A stretch of DNA of 64,000 nucleotides from Puccinellia tenuiflora (lineage: Eukaryota > Streptophyta > Magnoliopsida > Poales > Poaceae): contig QRDG01000941.1 of assembly GCA_012064385.1 (NCBI GenBank), positions 776,092 to 840,091 of the forward strand, read 5' to 3'. The notes under the pieces are model-generated. The model was not told the DNA's origin. It worked only from the letters and a program-made list of their open reading frames with translations, and made no database searches. A program made the position numbers and the translations under genes. This document shows positions 1-12,400 of the stretch, in pieces; position 1 is the stretch's first letter; each line of letters begins with the position of its first letter.

Positions 1-869
1 TTTGCTTCTTCAGCGATGCAGCCATCGCATAGCTGTACGCATCTCTCTGTCATCCCAATTAATTGTCCTTCGACTTCTAAAAAATATAAATTGTTGAGAT
101 TTCTCTTGAATATTGCAAGTTTCTATCCATCGGCCCATCTGCTTATCTTAATAAATTCTTCATGCTGCGATACATTGTTCTTGGGTGTGGTGGACTGGGT
201 GATTGGATAGGGGTATTTGGACGGTGGGCGGTAGGGACCCTGGTCTTAATCCCGGTAGTTGTTGTCACTCATCAGCCCACCAGTGGGCAGTAGGGTTCGA
301 TGGATGGATGGTCCAGGCCGGCCAGGGCGAGAAAGCGCTGCTGCACCCAACAGCTTGACACGCATGGTCGCCGGTACCTCCTCTCTCTATGTCGGGTTAG
401 GTCGTCCTAGGCCCTCCTGCTTGCTCCCTCCATCAGGTTTCCAACATCCTGGTGTTATTTTGTTTTTTTTGCTGTTGCTGCGATTTTCTTAAAACATTCG
501 ATTTCGGCGCTCTGACAGTCTCACAGACACTGATAATCTCAAAAAACTTTATTTATTTGGGAGCAACTAGAGCTCAATCGAGTGAGAATTAAGTTAATTC
601 TCACTCAGATGATGTCATCCAGTTACATATGCAACTCATGTATAATCCATGTGCTGAGAAATCTCAGTTGCAACTATATGCAACCCATGTGCAACTAGAA
701 AAAAATAGATACATAAATAACATACCGCACGAATCACGATACAAATCTAACGAGATTAGAGTCGAATGAGATCTAACTTAATACTCACTCGAATGAGAAA
801 TAGCAAAACCGTATTTATTTTGACTCATCTAAAACTGCGAATACACAAAAATGACTAAATCATTTGCAA
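1..869. other. Gene-less left flank
   Basis: I see no convincing gene here. Short open frames (for example 16-210 and 259-492) have no recognisable domain. From about 540 to 830 the sequence is AT-rich and contains variants of 'ctcactc' and 'gcaac', which looks like decayed transposon sequence. Confidence 0.5.
580..606. repeat. Perfect 27-nt hairpin
   Basis: Two 13-nt arms (gagtgagaattaa and ttaattctcactc) flank a single central g. A related, imperfect pair of 'actcactcgaatgag'-type words follows at about 760-802. This suggests a decayed foldback element; no function is inferred. Confidence 0.7.
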
Positions 870-1000
870 TAAGTCATTTGATGCGGCGGTTTTTAATCCT
901 AGAGCCTCTGAGATTGTAAAAATGCCACACCAAATGGCGTATTCTGAGATTCCCAGAGGCTATGGAGAAATTACAAAAAACAACACATCAAATGGCTTAT
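870..1000. repeat. MITE-like inverted repeat
   Basis: The left arm begins aagtcatttgatg and contains agcctctgagat. The reverse complement of the right end begins aagccatttgatg and contains agcctctgggaatct. The arms pair over about 45-55 bp with gaps, giving a foldback element of about 130 bp. It abuts the Helitron end at 1010. Confidence 0.55.
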
Positions 1001-1473
1001 TTTAAATAACTAGTAAAATATGCCCGTGCGTTGCTACGGGTTCAAAAAAAATTATGTCAAAGAAAATTTCACTGCTTGAAATAATATTCGAATATCGACT
1101 CATGCATGTAATTTTTGTGCATATGCCTGCAATAACATGTACTGAACATCAAAGAAATTAGTTCTGCTTGATAAGATGAAGTTTTTTACATTGGCGCATC
1201 TACCGTAAAAAAAAATAACATTCCGGTAAGAAGAATCGGTCATGCAAATCCTTTGTGATGCTAATTTTATCACATGGACATAAATCCACTAATTAAGTGA
1301 TTCCATGTAAAAATATGGATACAATACTATTGAATAGTGTATAGTAGATAAATGTTCAGAACAGAAGTACTTACCTGTAAAGAAGTACACAAAAAGCTTG
1401 CTTAAACATAATTAAGCCGTAGTAGGAGAATTATAGAAACGTTAAGAAATTGCTGGCCGCAAACAAATTAGCA

Positions 1474-1686
1474 TCACAAAGATAGAAATAAATCGCTGGC
1501 CGCAAACAAATCCTGAGGGATGAAATCAAGAGTCGACTCCTCGCGCCCTTTCATAAAAGAACAAAAGCTACGCTGATTCACGGATCGGTCGGTTTCCAGG
1601 ATTACTAAAGCCTGAGCTTCACCACCAGCAGGGGCATCAAAATTTACCTTCAGCCAATGCACATCAGGTGGTATCCATGAAATCAA
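1474..1686 (-). pseudogene. RNase H-like fragment, LINE-type
   Basis: The minus frame opens with a WIPP..HWLKVNFDAP segment. This resembles the start of the plant RNase H-like domain (RVT_3 type) that follows many non-LTR reverse transcriptases, where 'W.KPP..W.KVN.DGA' is usual. Only about 25 residues are convincing; the rest has lost the family pattern. It lies inside the proposed Helitron and may be captured sequence or an older LINE remnant. Confidence 0.4.
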
Positions 1687-2290
1687 GCCTCTTCAAGTAA
1701 ATTCAGCAATGTACTTGGGTAATATACACTGAAAGTCCTGAACTTGCTCAAGACCTCCAGGGACAAAAGAGGAGCACATAATTTAAGGTCACATGAGGTA
1801 GTGAGGTACTGTTTCCTGGACGGTGTGTTTCAGCTGACCAACAGTTCAAGAGCAAGCTGTGTTGGTAGTGCTCCTACATGTTTTCTTACTCCAGGAGCAC
1901 GCCAGTCAACTAACGCGACTTGGCCTCGGCTTCCTCAGATGCAAATATGCAAGAACTGTCGGAGAGACTCAAACCTGGAACATGTCTGTACTCTGTACCC
2001 ATCTCCCAATTTTCACTGATACTTTCCAGCTTATAATCGATGGACATGTGTTCTCGATTGAATCAGCAACTCTCCAAATCTAGTCAACCTGCGCCATCCC
2101 ATAGTTGCAGCGCCTGGATACTGACAATTTAATTTCGCTAGGGAGGAGACCACTTGGGGTGGCGCTAGATGCGGCGATGGCGAGAGGTGCAAGGTCGCCT
2201 CCAATGCGGCCTCGACGAGAGCTCCACCACCGTTCCATGGTGGCCACAGAAGCGGCCTCCCCTCCCCTCCTCTACTCTGCGTTCTTCTCT

Positions 2291-2352
2291 ATCCCCACTT
2301 CGGTGCGTTGGCAGGATTCCTCAATCCCCACTTCGGTGCGTTGGCAGGATTC
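2291..2352 (+). repeat. 33-bp direct repeat, two units
   Basis: The block atccccacttcggtgcgttg, continuing to gcaggattc, occurs twice in direct succession at 2291 and 2324. It lies in a GC-rich stretch (2105-2446) of exon-like composition for which I find no family. Confidence 0.8.
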
Positions 2353-2439
2353 TAGGCCGCAACAGGGCGGAGTTCGTACGCCGCCTAGTCGGAAGTCTAT
2401 GATCGGGATGCCAAGTTGGATCTGCGTGGTCTGTCCGGA

Positions 2440-2652
2440 TTGCTAGTGACCAAATAAATTGGTCATAAAATCTATGACCTTTTGTTTGGTCACAGACGTC
2501 TATGACTAATTCCTAAAAAATGTCACATACTGTCATTAGTGACGCTCATCTTTTGACCAACTGTTTTTTATCACAAAAAGGTCACAAATAAAAAAACGTG
2601 ATCTTTCAGTGACCAATATGGAGGGTCACTAGATAGCATATTTCTTATAGTG
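2440..2652. mobile_element. MITE or CACTA-end remnant
   Basis: The stretch has inverted copies of 'ctagtgacc' and 'ggtcacta' words and repeated 'ggtcac/gtgacc' motifs. It ends in tttcttatagtg, the reverse complement of CACTATAAGAAA, a CACTA-type terminus. I could not find the opposite terminus, so the superfamily is uncertain. Confidence 0.45.
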
Positions 2653-2864
2653 CGAGACGGAGAAACCGGGAGGATTCGTGCGTGCGTCGCCAATATTTTT
2701 GATCTCGTCTTCTCGATCTGATCTCACGTGTATATATAGAGAGCCAGATGTGGGAGCCATGAAACACGGCACTACGAAAGCCTAAACCCGATCGAACTTG
2801 AGTTGTTTTCTTCCACGATAGCCTTACCCGACGGGACGAAACGTTTTTCTTCACATAAGCGGTG

Positions 2865-2869
2865 GCAGT
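2865..2869. repeat. Target-site duplication, left (gcagt)
   Basis: The five bases before the left LTR (gcagt) are identical to those following the right LTR at 17067-17071. Confidence 0.85.
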
Positions 2870-4199
2870 TGAAAGAACATGTGCCACCCCCATTGGTTTT
2901 GATGTTGACAACAATACAATTGAGTGCCCTGATGTTGAATCTCAGTTGTGCAGGTATTTCAAAAGAGTCGTCGCGAAAAGATGTGCAAAGAGGTTTTTTC
3001 AGTGTTTACCGGAAGTACCGGTAAAGTCACCGGTACTACCGCTGGAAACTTCCGGCGGCACTTCCGGTGGCATTTCCGCTTATGAAAAATTCGTTTCTGG
3101 AATGCCCCGGAAGTAGCACCGGAAGTAGCACCGGTACTTCCGCTAAACCGGAAGTACCGGCGTGCTCAGCGGTACTACCGCTGGCTACTTCCGGAGCCCA
3201 CTTCCGGAACCAGTGCCGGTGCGCTCCTGGTATTTTCCGGAAGTAGCACCGGAAGTGAGCCTGGTACTTCCGTCAGACCGGAAGTACCGGCCCTCCCGGC
3301 GGTACTTCCGCTCCTGCGGGAACTGGACGACGACTGAGGAGGCCATTGACTGAAGGACCGGAAGTACCGGCCCTCCTGGCGGTACTTCCGGCGATGCGGG
3401 AAGAAGTTGCCCCCCAACGGCTAGAAGATGCCTTCCAACGGCCAGTTTTTGGGAAGGAGTATAAATGCTCCTTCACCTACCTTGGAAAAGAGAGCTTGTT
3501 CATTTCTCTCACCTCCATTAATGCCCTAGCAATCTCAAGCTCAAATTTCATAGATCTCTCAATCCCTCCACCCAAACTCGATGATTCTTGGAGGATTGAA
3601 GGAGAAGGCCCCGATCTACATCTTCACCGAGCAATTTTCTTTTCCCCCTCATTCTCTTGAGGGATCTTGTTTCTAGGGTTAGCTTTGTGTTACCCTAGAT
3701 TCTTGTGCTCACTTGTTGTTGTATTCGTGACAGTGTTGTTGATTTGGGAGCCCCCAATTCAGTTGTGGGTGTGTGCCCCAAGAACCGTGTGAGGGCTCTG
3801 GATTCCGCCTTGAAGGACTCCGATAGTGGAAGGTGAACCAAGCCTTTGTGGCGAAGTTCATCGGAGAATAGGGTGAGGCCTTCGTGGCGTTGAGTAGGCC
3901 TTTGTGGCGAACTCACACCCCTCCAACGAGACGTACTCATTTAACAACGAGGAACTCGGGAATACACCCTTGTCTCCGCATGCTTCCCCTTTCGGTTACC
4001 TCTTTCTCTTTGTACCCCTTACTTGTATCGTTAATTGCCTAGTTGTTTAGCTTGCTTCTCATATAGGTAATTTCACCGTAGTTGCATATCTAGATAATTT
4101 ACTTTTGTGTTAAGCCTTAAATTGAAAAAGATTAAAAATTGGTGTAGCACCTATTCACCCCCCCCCCCCTCCCATCTAGGTGCCCATACGATCCTTTTA
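2870..4199 (+). repeat. 5' LTR of the Sirevirus-like element
   Basis: Starts TGAAAGAACATG and ends cctttta, where the partner LTR ends cctttca, so the terminal CA has mutated to TA. It contains a dense array of ccggaagtaccgg/cggtacttccgg palindromes at about 3008-3395. A poly-C run near 4160 is longer than in the partner. Confidence 0.92.
3460..3466 (+). promoter_or_regulatory. LTR TATA box
   Basis: TATAAAT follows the palindrome array and precedes a pyrimidine-rich leader. The same sequence is conserved in the right LTR. This is the likely core promoter for the genomic RNA. Confidence 0.6.
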
Positions 4200-4201
4200 A
4201 T

Positions 4202-4213
4202 TGGTATCAGAGC
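4202..4213 (+). other. Primer binding site, tRNA-iMet
   Basis: tggtatcagagc lies two bases after the 5' LTR and is complementary to the 3' end of plant initiator methionine tRNA, the usual primer for Copia elements. Confidence 0.9.
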
Positions 4214-4250
4214 CTTGGCTCTTAAGTTAGGCTTCACCGCCTAAGAGAGT

Positions 4251-6748
4251 ATGGGTGACGGAGATGGTGTTACGGGTGGTAGCGCTCCTCCGGTGTCCAT
4301 GGATGATCTCAAGAATTTGGAAACAAGCTTGACATCATCCATGAACACTCAAATGGATGAGTTGCGTGCTATGATGAGGCAACTCTTGAAGGCTAACACG
4401 CCACCCGCCACACCATCCCTAGAGGCTAATGCTTCCGCCGTACATAGTGGGGAGGGCGAAACACTCACTGATGAATCCCCTCCTAAAATTGATGGTGGGA
4501 AGAAACCGGAGTACCATGGGGTTCCATTCACATACTCGGTCGACCCACCTATCCCGCATTATCATATAAACAATAGGGGTGATCCACCTAAGTTTAATCC
4601 ATCTTGTTTTACTAATTGGCAATTTATGATGAAATCTCATATCAAGAGCGCTTCAAGTGAGCTATGGAGAATCATTCAAGTTGGGTTCAAGGCCGTTGAT
4701 CCGAACAACATGACAAGAAGAGAAGTTGTGGATGGTCAACTCAATGACTTGGCTCTCAACATAATTCACACCGCCGTGGGAAAAAAGCACATGTCACTCA
4801 TTGAGATGGCCACCACCGCCAAAGAAGCTTGGGATATTCTCACTCAAGTGTTTATCGGTAATGAGAGCATGCAAAGGAATAGATTTGAAGCTTTGAGCAA
4901 CCAAGCCGAGGGCTTTTTCATGGTAGAGGGTGAAGATCATGAAGAAATGTATCGAAGACTCAAGACCCTTGCTACTCAATTTCGAGCCCTTGGTGCAACC
5001 TATGTGGATGATGTTTGGATCAAGAGGAAGTATGTGAGCGCCCTTTGGCCGTTTGAATCCACCGACTTGAAGAGTCTCCAAGGAAGACACAACTACCACC
5101 TCATGTCATCTAATGAAGTCATGCAAGAGATGGCGGCATACAAGGTGGCCTCGAAGAACGCCGAAGATGCTAGAGCCCGAGCCATTGGAATGCATAGAGG
5201 AACCTCACTTGCTTTGAAGGCCAAGGTTGTGGAGCAAGAAGATGATGATGAAGCTCAAGAAGATGTGTCACATTCGGATCCCAAAGAGCTTCAAGATACC
5301 CTCAAGGACTATGCGGCCCTTACATCCAAAGTCTTTTGGAAGAGTCCATCCAAGGCAAGGGATTTCGTCAACAAGGCAAGTGGAAGGAAGGAGGGTGGCC
5401 CAAGAGTTCGTTCTTGCTACAATTGCCAAGATAAATATCACTTTGTGGCCGAGTGTCCGTTCGAGAACCGAGAACTTCATGGAGGAAAGCTTGTTAGGAA
5501 GGACAAATCAAAGGACACACATAAGAAACCTTTCTTCAAGAAGAATGCTATCAACAAAAGGCCTCCTAAAATTGTGTTGCTTGCTCAAGAAGAGTATTCA
5601 TCTGGAGAAGAAGGAGAAGAAGAGCCCACAAATGAAGTTGCCGCCGTTGCTATTGCTTCCTCATCATCTCCTTCCCTATTTGAATCCCCCAATGAGAATG
5701 TCTCTATTTCCTCCACAAGATGCTTCATGGCTAAGACCACCGAGGTAACATCACCCTCATCTCTTAAGGCAATGAGTAATATGGATGATGCTACTAGTCT
5801 TAAGATCAAAGAGGAAATAGTTGCTTTCGATCATTTTATCACTAACATGCAAGGTGAAACAAAGAAGCATGTTGAGACTCTCATGAGTCAATATGGTTAA
5901 GCTCAAGAAATGCTTGAGATTAAGGGTAAGATTGAAAGAGAGGATGATATGGAAATTGCATCCTTAAAAGACAATCTTGAATAAGAGCATGAGCTTAGAG
6001 TTTCTTTAGAGCAACAACTAGAATCTATAGAAGAATCAAATGATGCAATTGTTGCTAAACTCATTAAAGAACGTGACCATGCAATTGCTAAATACAAAGC
6101 ATGTAAGAAAGAAAAGGTCGAGCTTGGTGTTGGTCGTTCTAGACTAACCGAGGAGGTAGAGAAGCTCTCCAAGGCCTACAAAGCTTTGGAGAGAGTGAGC
6201 ACTCTACCCTCACCAAGTCGTATGAACAACTTCAAGCTCAACCGCCTAAAAATGATATGCCTAGTTCCTCCACTTCTACTACTTGTGATCATGCAAATAT
6301 CATTAAGGAAAATGCTAGGTTGAAAATCAATCTTGATAAGGCCATCTCCCTAGGTAAGAAACCTTTTGTCACTTCACAAAAGGTGAGAGTTGGTCTTGGG
6401 TTTGTTGAGGACGAAAAGGAGAAAGAGAGCCTCATGAAGGATGCTAGATCTCCTCAAATTAAGAAGGCTAATGTTACTAGTGCTCCTCAAACTAAGAGGA
6501 TCCCTCAAGCTAAGAAGAAGGTCAACATTGCTAGTGGTGGTGCCACAAGGGGCAAAACCATTAGTGATGACTTTGCGGGAAAGACTAACCCTCATTACAT
6601 TATCTTTGTTGATTATTATGGGGATGTCTATGCTAAGTTTGTTGGTCCTAGAAATATACCCATTGCTCGTTCTATTTGGGTTCCTAAGACCCTTGTTGCT
6701 AACAAAAGAGGACCCATTGAAAAATGGGGGCTTAAATCCAAGCAATGA
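4251..6748 (+). pseudogene. gag: Sirevirus-like gag, interrupted
   Basis: The first open frame (4251-5900, 549 aa) is a Copia Gag. An N-terminal region rich in acidic and polar residues leads into a UBN2-like capsid domain (about residues 110-300). A CCHC zinc knuckle follows near residue 389 (C-YN-C-4-H-4-C). The frame meets TAA at 5898, and the same frame stays coding-like beyond it. A second TAA sits at 5982 and a one-base frameshift at about 6190. The downstream part (to 6748) is rich in Lys, Glu and Leu with coiled-coil character and is the extended Gag typical of Sireviruses. Gag would coat the RNA in cytoplasmic particles; this copy cannot make the full product. Confidence 0.85.
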
Positions 6749-6785
6749 TTTCTTGTAGGACTATGCTTCCGGTGGGTCAAAATGG

Positions 6786-7826
6786 GTGCTTGATAGTGGA
6801 TGCACAAAACATATGACCGGAAGCAAGGAGTTGATGACGGAATTGAGACCAAGTCTAAATCAAGCAACCGTCACTTATGGAGATCGTTCAAAATCCGAGG
6901 TATTGGCCTTTGGCAAGGTGGTAGTCGCTAAGGATATCACCTTAGCGAATGTCATGCTTGTCAAAGACCTTGGTTTTAATTTACTTTCCGTTCATGCACT
7001 TAATAAGATGGGTTACGCCATCTTCTTTGATATTGATGTTGTGGTAATCTTGTGGAGCAAGACTCTAAAGGTCGCTTTCGTTGGGTACGTCGAGGATGAT
7101 TTGTTTGTGGTTGACTTTTCGAGGGAAACCACTTTAAATTCGATGTGCCTATTCGGAAAGGCCGACAAGGGTTGGTTGTGGCATCGCCGCCTAGCCCATG
7201 TCAATATGAGAACTTTGCAAAGTCTTCACAAGGGAGGCCACATTCTCGGACTAAAAGAAGGTGTCTCTTTTGCCAAAGATCGTGTTTGTAGGGCTTGTGT
7301 TGAAGGAAAGATGCATGATTCTCCCCATCCGTCCAAGACTATTATTTCTTCCAAGAGGATCTTGGAGCTCCTCCATATGGATCTTTTTGGTGCCATTCCC
7401 GAAGCTAGTATTGGTGGGAAGAAGTATTGCTTGGTGATAGTTGATGACTATTCAAGATTCACTTGGGTTTATTTCTTCAAGTCGAAGAGTGAGACTGAAC
7501 AAACCTTTATCGACTTCTCCATTGAAATGCAACGTCAACACAATGTTCCCATATTGGCAATTAGAAGTGATAATGGCTCCAAGTTCAAGAACTACACCCT
7601 CAATGAGTTTCTTAGTGAAGAGGGCATTCGTCATCAATATTCCGCAACTTATACCCCTCAACAAAATGGTGTAGCCGAGAGGAAGAACCGGACTCTTATG
7701 GATATAGCAAGGTCCATGTTAGCGGAGTTTAAGACTCCATTGACTTTTTGGGCGGAGGCTATTTCCACGACTTGTCACTCTTCCAACCGGCTCTACTTCC
7801 GCAAAGGGTTGAACAAGACTCCCTAA
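6786..7826 (+). pseudogene. pol: Copia protease and integrase region
   Basis: The frame enters at the aspartic protease active site (DSG at about residue 3), so the true start lies upstream. It continues into the pre-integrase zinc-binding motif (WHRRLAH...C..C, about residues 130-170). The integrase core follows with its DDE residues at about D198 (HMDLFG), D262 (SDNGS) and E298 (NGVAERKNRT). A TAA at 7824-7826 cuts the integrase C-terminal part; the frame continues open behind it (EILTGNKPN...). The protease would mature Gag-Pol and the integrase would join cDNA to host DNA in the nucleus. The early stop makes it a pseudogene. Confidence 0.88.
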
Positions 7827-7892
7827 GAGATCCTCACCGGCAACAAACCTAACATCTCCTACTTCCGTGTCTTCGGTTGTAAGTGTTTCTAT

Positions 7893-9437
7893 TTGATCAA
7901 AGGTTGTCGCTTAACTAAATTCGAATCTAAATCTCTAGAGGGTATATTTGTTGGTTACGGTGCCGAATCCCACACTTATAGAATCTATGATAAAGCCACA
8001 CGGCGTATCATAGAATCTTGTAGTGTGGTATTCGAGGAAAATAACGGCTCCCAAGTGGCGCAATTTCATGTTTCCGATGTAGATGATGTAATTCCTCAAG
8101 AAGCCATAAGAAGAATGGGTGTGGGATTTTTCCGCCCCATTGAGGAACCCCTTGTGGCAGATCGAGAAGGACAATGCTCTACTCAAGCGGAGCCTTCATC
8201 TACTCAAGAAAATCTTGCCAATGAAGAGCCTATTGCACCAACCCAAGAACAAGTTGAAGACCCTCAACCTCGTGATCAAGTTTCTATGCAAGAGCCCCAC
8301 TCTCCTATCCATGATGCTAGCCATGATCAAGACCTTGCTCAATCATCCTCTTCATCAAATGTTGAAGCCGCTCCTAGTGATGATCAAGGTCAACCTTCCG
8401 GTCAAGGCAGGGACTCGAATGATCAAGATGATCAAGTGATACCTCCAAGATGCAATGAGGATATCGAAGCCCGTCGTCGAGCTAGAGTTGCAAGAACCAT
8501 GGAACTTCGTGAACATACTCTTGAGAAGGTTATTGGTGATGTGAGAGGCAAAGTGTCCACCCGGAGGCAATTGGCAAACTTTAGTGATCATCAAGCTCAT
8601 ATTGCCATGGTGGAACCGAAGAAAGTGTCCGAAGCTCTTGAAGATCCGGATTGGTTGCTAGCTATGCATGAAGAACTCAACAATTTCGAGCGCAATAAAG
8701 TTTGGAAGCTAGTTGAGAAGCCAAAGGAGCGCCGCAATGTTATCGGCACAAAGTGGATCTTCAAGAACAAGCAAGATGAACATGGCATGGTTGTGAGGAA
8801 CAAGGCTAGATTGGTGGCTCAAGGGTACTCTCAAGTTGAAGGAATTGATTTTGGAGAGACCTATGCTCCCGTGGCTCGCCTTGAGTCCATCCGTATCCTT
8901 CTTTCTTATGCATCCCGTTATAACTTTAAATTGCAACAAATGGATGTTAAAAGTGCCTTTCTTAATGATCCCTTAAAGGAGTTGGTTTTCGTTAAGCAAC
9001 CCCCGGGGTTCGAGGACCCCAACTTCCCTAACCATGTCTACAAGCTTGATAAGGCGCTCTATGGACTTAAACAAGCACCACGTGCGTGGTATGAGCACCT
9101 TAGAGAGTTATTGTTAGACCGTGGATTTGAAGTTGGGCAAATCGATCCTACTCTTTTTACTAAGAGGGTTAAAGGGGAGCTTTTCGTGTGCCAACTATAT
9201 GTTGATGATATTATATTTGGCTCGTCTAACAAAGCTTTTAATGATGAATTTTCAAAGCTTATGACCGATAGGTTTGAGATGTCTATGACGGGCGAGTTGA
9301 AGTTCTTCCTTGGTTTTGAGATCAAGCAATTGAGAGGAGGGACTTTCATTAGCCAAGCAAAGTACATTCAAGACATGCTTAAGCGGTTTAATTTGGCCGA
9401 TGCTAAGGAAAAGAAAACACCTATGGATATCAAATGA
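7893..9437 (+). pseudogene. pol: Copia reverse transcriptase region
   Basis: A 514-residue open frame continuing the same polyprotein. Residues about 10-60 are the integrase tail, followed by a Gln/Asp/Pro-rich linker (about 90-190). The RVT_2 domain begins around residue 250 (VWKLVEKP, TKWIFKNKQ, KARLVAQGYSQ). The catalytic YVDD is near residue 436. The frame stops at TGA (9435) within the RT-RNase H connection, where CGA to TGA would be a simple transition. The enzyme copies element RNA to cDNA in particles; the stop separates it from RNase H. Confidence 0.88.
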
Positions 9438-9467
9438 CATCTACAACTTAACCCAAAGGGTATAGAT

Positions 9468-12400
9468 GTGGATCAAAAGCTCTACCGCTCCATGATAGGT
9501 TCGTTGCTTTACCTTTGTGCATCTAGACCCGATATTGTGTTGAGTGTAAGTGTGTGTGCAAGGTATCAAGCGGCTCCTAAAGAAAGCCACATGTTGGCGG
9601 TCAAAAGAATCCTACGATATTTGGTCCATACCCCAAGGTTTGGTTTGTGGTACCCAAGGGATTCCTCTTTCACTCTTCGTGGGTTCATGGATTCGGATTG
9701 GGCCGGTGACCAAGATGATAGGAAATCAACTTCCGGGGCTTGCCAATTTCTTGGTAGGTCCTTGGTGAGTTGGTCTTCTAAGAAGCAAAATTGTATTTCT
9801 CTCTCCACCGCCGAAGCCGAGTATGTGGCCGCCGCTAGTGCTTGCACTCAATTGTTATGGATGAGGCAAACTTTAAAGGAATACGGTGTCAATTGTGACA
9901 AAGTGCCTCTTTTGTGTGACAATGAGAGTGCTATCAAGATCGCCTACAACCCGGTGCAACACTCAAGGACCAAGCATATTGAGATTCGTCATCATTTCAT
10001 TCGAGATCATGTTGCCCGTGGAGACATTGAGCTAGCATATGTGCCAACCAAGGACCAACACTACAACAAAACTGTGCAGTAGAGACATTTTTATAAAGAC
10101 ACTCTCCATTGTGTCTCTTAAATCTTGATCCGGTTTACCGTAGAGGCATTGAGAGAGACACTTTAGGCAATGCCTTAGTGGTAGGGACATCTACGTAGAG
10201 ACATCCACCACAATGTCTCTTAGTCTGCCCGTAAAGACATTGTAGGAGACATTCTAAATAATGCCTAAATAATAGAGACATCTCATTAGAGACACCTTTC
10301 ATAACGTCTTTTAGCACCTCTTTAAAGGCGTCAAGAGAGACAACTTTGCGGATGTCTCAACACTAGAGTCATTCTCTAGAGACACTATGTGTGTCTCTTT
10401 TTTATGTGAGATAAATTGAAGAATGCTCTAAAAGTAATTAGGAATCCCCTACTCAGTTTTTGGACGTTCTGCGCGGGCTGGAACAAATATTTTGGCGACT
10501 TTAGCGCGCTCAGCCGAATGCGCGCGAAGCGATGTAAAGTTTTCACCCGAACCGTCTCTTCTCTCTTCCCCACTCGCGCCTCATCCCCAAATCCCGTCCT
10601 CCCCCACTTCGACTCGCCACCACCCCACTACCTATCCGATGCTACCGTGGAGGAGAGGAGAAGGTCAAGCGGGTGCTCTGATTCGCCCAGATATATACGC
10701 TGAAGGGCTGGGAAGCCACGGCGGCGCCGCTTTTGCACGTGCTCTACGCGATCTCCACCCTCGTTGACGTCGCACTCCTCCCCGGCCGCTCTCGTGGCTG
10801 TGGCACCGGCTGCAGCAGCTCCATGCCTCCATGGCGAGGAATCCTCGCCCAGGAGGTTGACGACGATGCCACGTCTGGCCGGCGTGACCCCTTGTTGGTC
10901 CGGTCTCTGTCTCCCCCGTCGGGCCGGTGTAGCCTCCTGTTGGTGCGTGTATTCTGCTGATCCGCCGCAGCTCGTGGCCTCCGCCTCCCCTCCCCCTGTT
11001 GTCCCAACCGCTGCCAGCCAGGTGACCAGGCCAAGGGCACCGATCTGATGGAGCTCGACGATGGATCTGTTGGAGGAGCGGGAGCCACACACCACTACAT
11101 CAGCGTCATAACGAGCAGGTTATCCTCTCCTTTTCTCCTTCCTAAGCTGAACATCATCCACAATCTTGTTTCACGTCACATACATGTGCTTGGTGCTATT
11201 GCCTAGTATAATATGCACATTACCTTCTTTTATGATCTAGAATTCTAGATAGAGGAGTTAAAATTCTGTCCAGTTTACTCTATAAGTTAACAGACACAGC
11301 TATAATCTTACGGCAAGATAAATATTTGAACCTATGGTTGTTATTTTGTCAGACAATAATTGATGGCCATGTCAAGTGATGGGTTGTTTCCATCCTTCTT
11401 AGTTAAATCTGCAAGCGGGGCGGCAGCACGTTCATGTTGGGTGGTGGCCGAAGCAGGCAAAGTGCTACAGATTTAATTAATACGGTTTATGCTGTAGATC
11501 ATGGTATGAGCCCACCGCCCTCTATCATTGCAGCTATTTTTTGTCTTATATTCGGTTCTTTTGACCAGTTTTCCTGTAAATTATCCACAAATGTCTGTAC
11601 AGCCATATATGAAATTTATCTTATATTGTGTTCCTTCAATAGTTTATTGATGCACACACAATTAAGCATGCAAAGTAGCTTCCCATTTTAATTCTCTAAT
11701 CTACGCAAGTGGTAATTATTAGTCAATTAAGGGTTTAACCAAATCGTACATAAGCTCATGAATGAATGATGGAAAGTCAAGTTGCAAGTAGCACTCTGTT
11801 TGCTTTTAATCATGACGTTGGAGTCTCTGCTGTTGCAAAGGTCGACCTAAGAAAATACTACATCATTATATTTTTTGTGACTTGTTAATTATTTTGTCTC
11901 ACTCAACTTGTTAATTATTTTATCTCACTCAACTTGTTTGGTGATTGCAGGGTCTATGTTTGAGTACTCCATATGTGGTGGCTGATAACAAGAGCTTGGA
12001 AGAGAATTCTTAAGTGCTTGATTGTTTGGTCTAGTGGTTTGGTAGTATTTATAAGGCTATTGTTGTTTGGTTTGCTGTAATCGTTCTTGGAACATTTTGG
12101 GTTTTGTTTTTTCCTTTAATGTGCATCTAGCTGATGCACTCTGGTGTCAATTTGAAGTTTCATACTCATTATTAAATACAGTTAATGGACCCTCGATGTA
12201 TATATTTACTTCTTCCATGAAGTGTATCCAGTTATGTGTGTTCCTATGTCATAATACTTGTAAGTGTTTGATCTTAATTATTCAATCTTGATATTGTCTA
12301 CGTTTTGGAGAGCAAAAGTTTTCTAGAAGGACAGAAGTACAAGAATGCTTCTGATATCATGACAAGGTGCCTCTACGTGACATTATATATGTCTCCTGTG

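Noticed and set aside
1744..2446. Overlapping short plus frames as a small gene
   Set aside because: No shared domain, no clear splice borders, and a tandem 33-bp duplication inflates the frame length.
10628..11095. Minus-strand 155-codon frame in the CACTA element
   Set aside because: Three overlapping open frames exist here because of high GC. No domain or splice structure supports any of them, so it is reported only as possible captured DNA.
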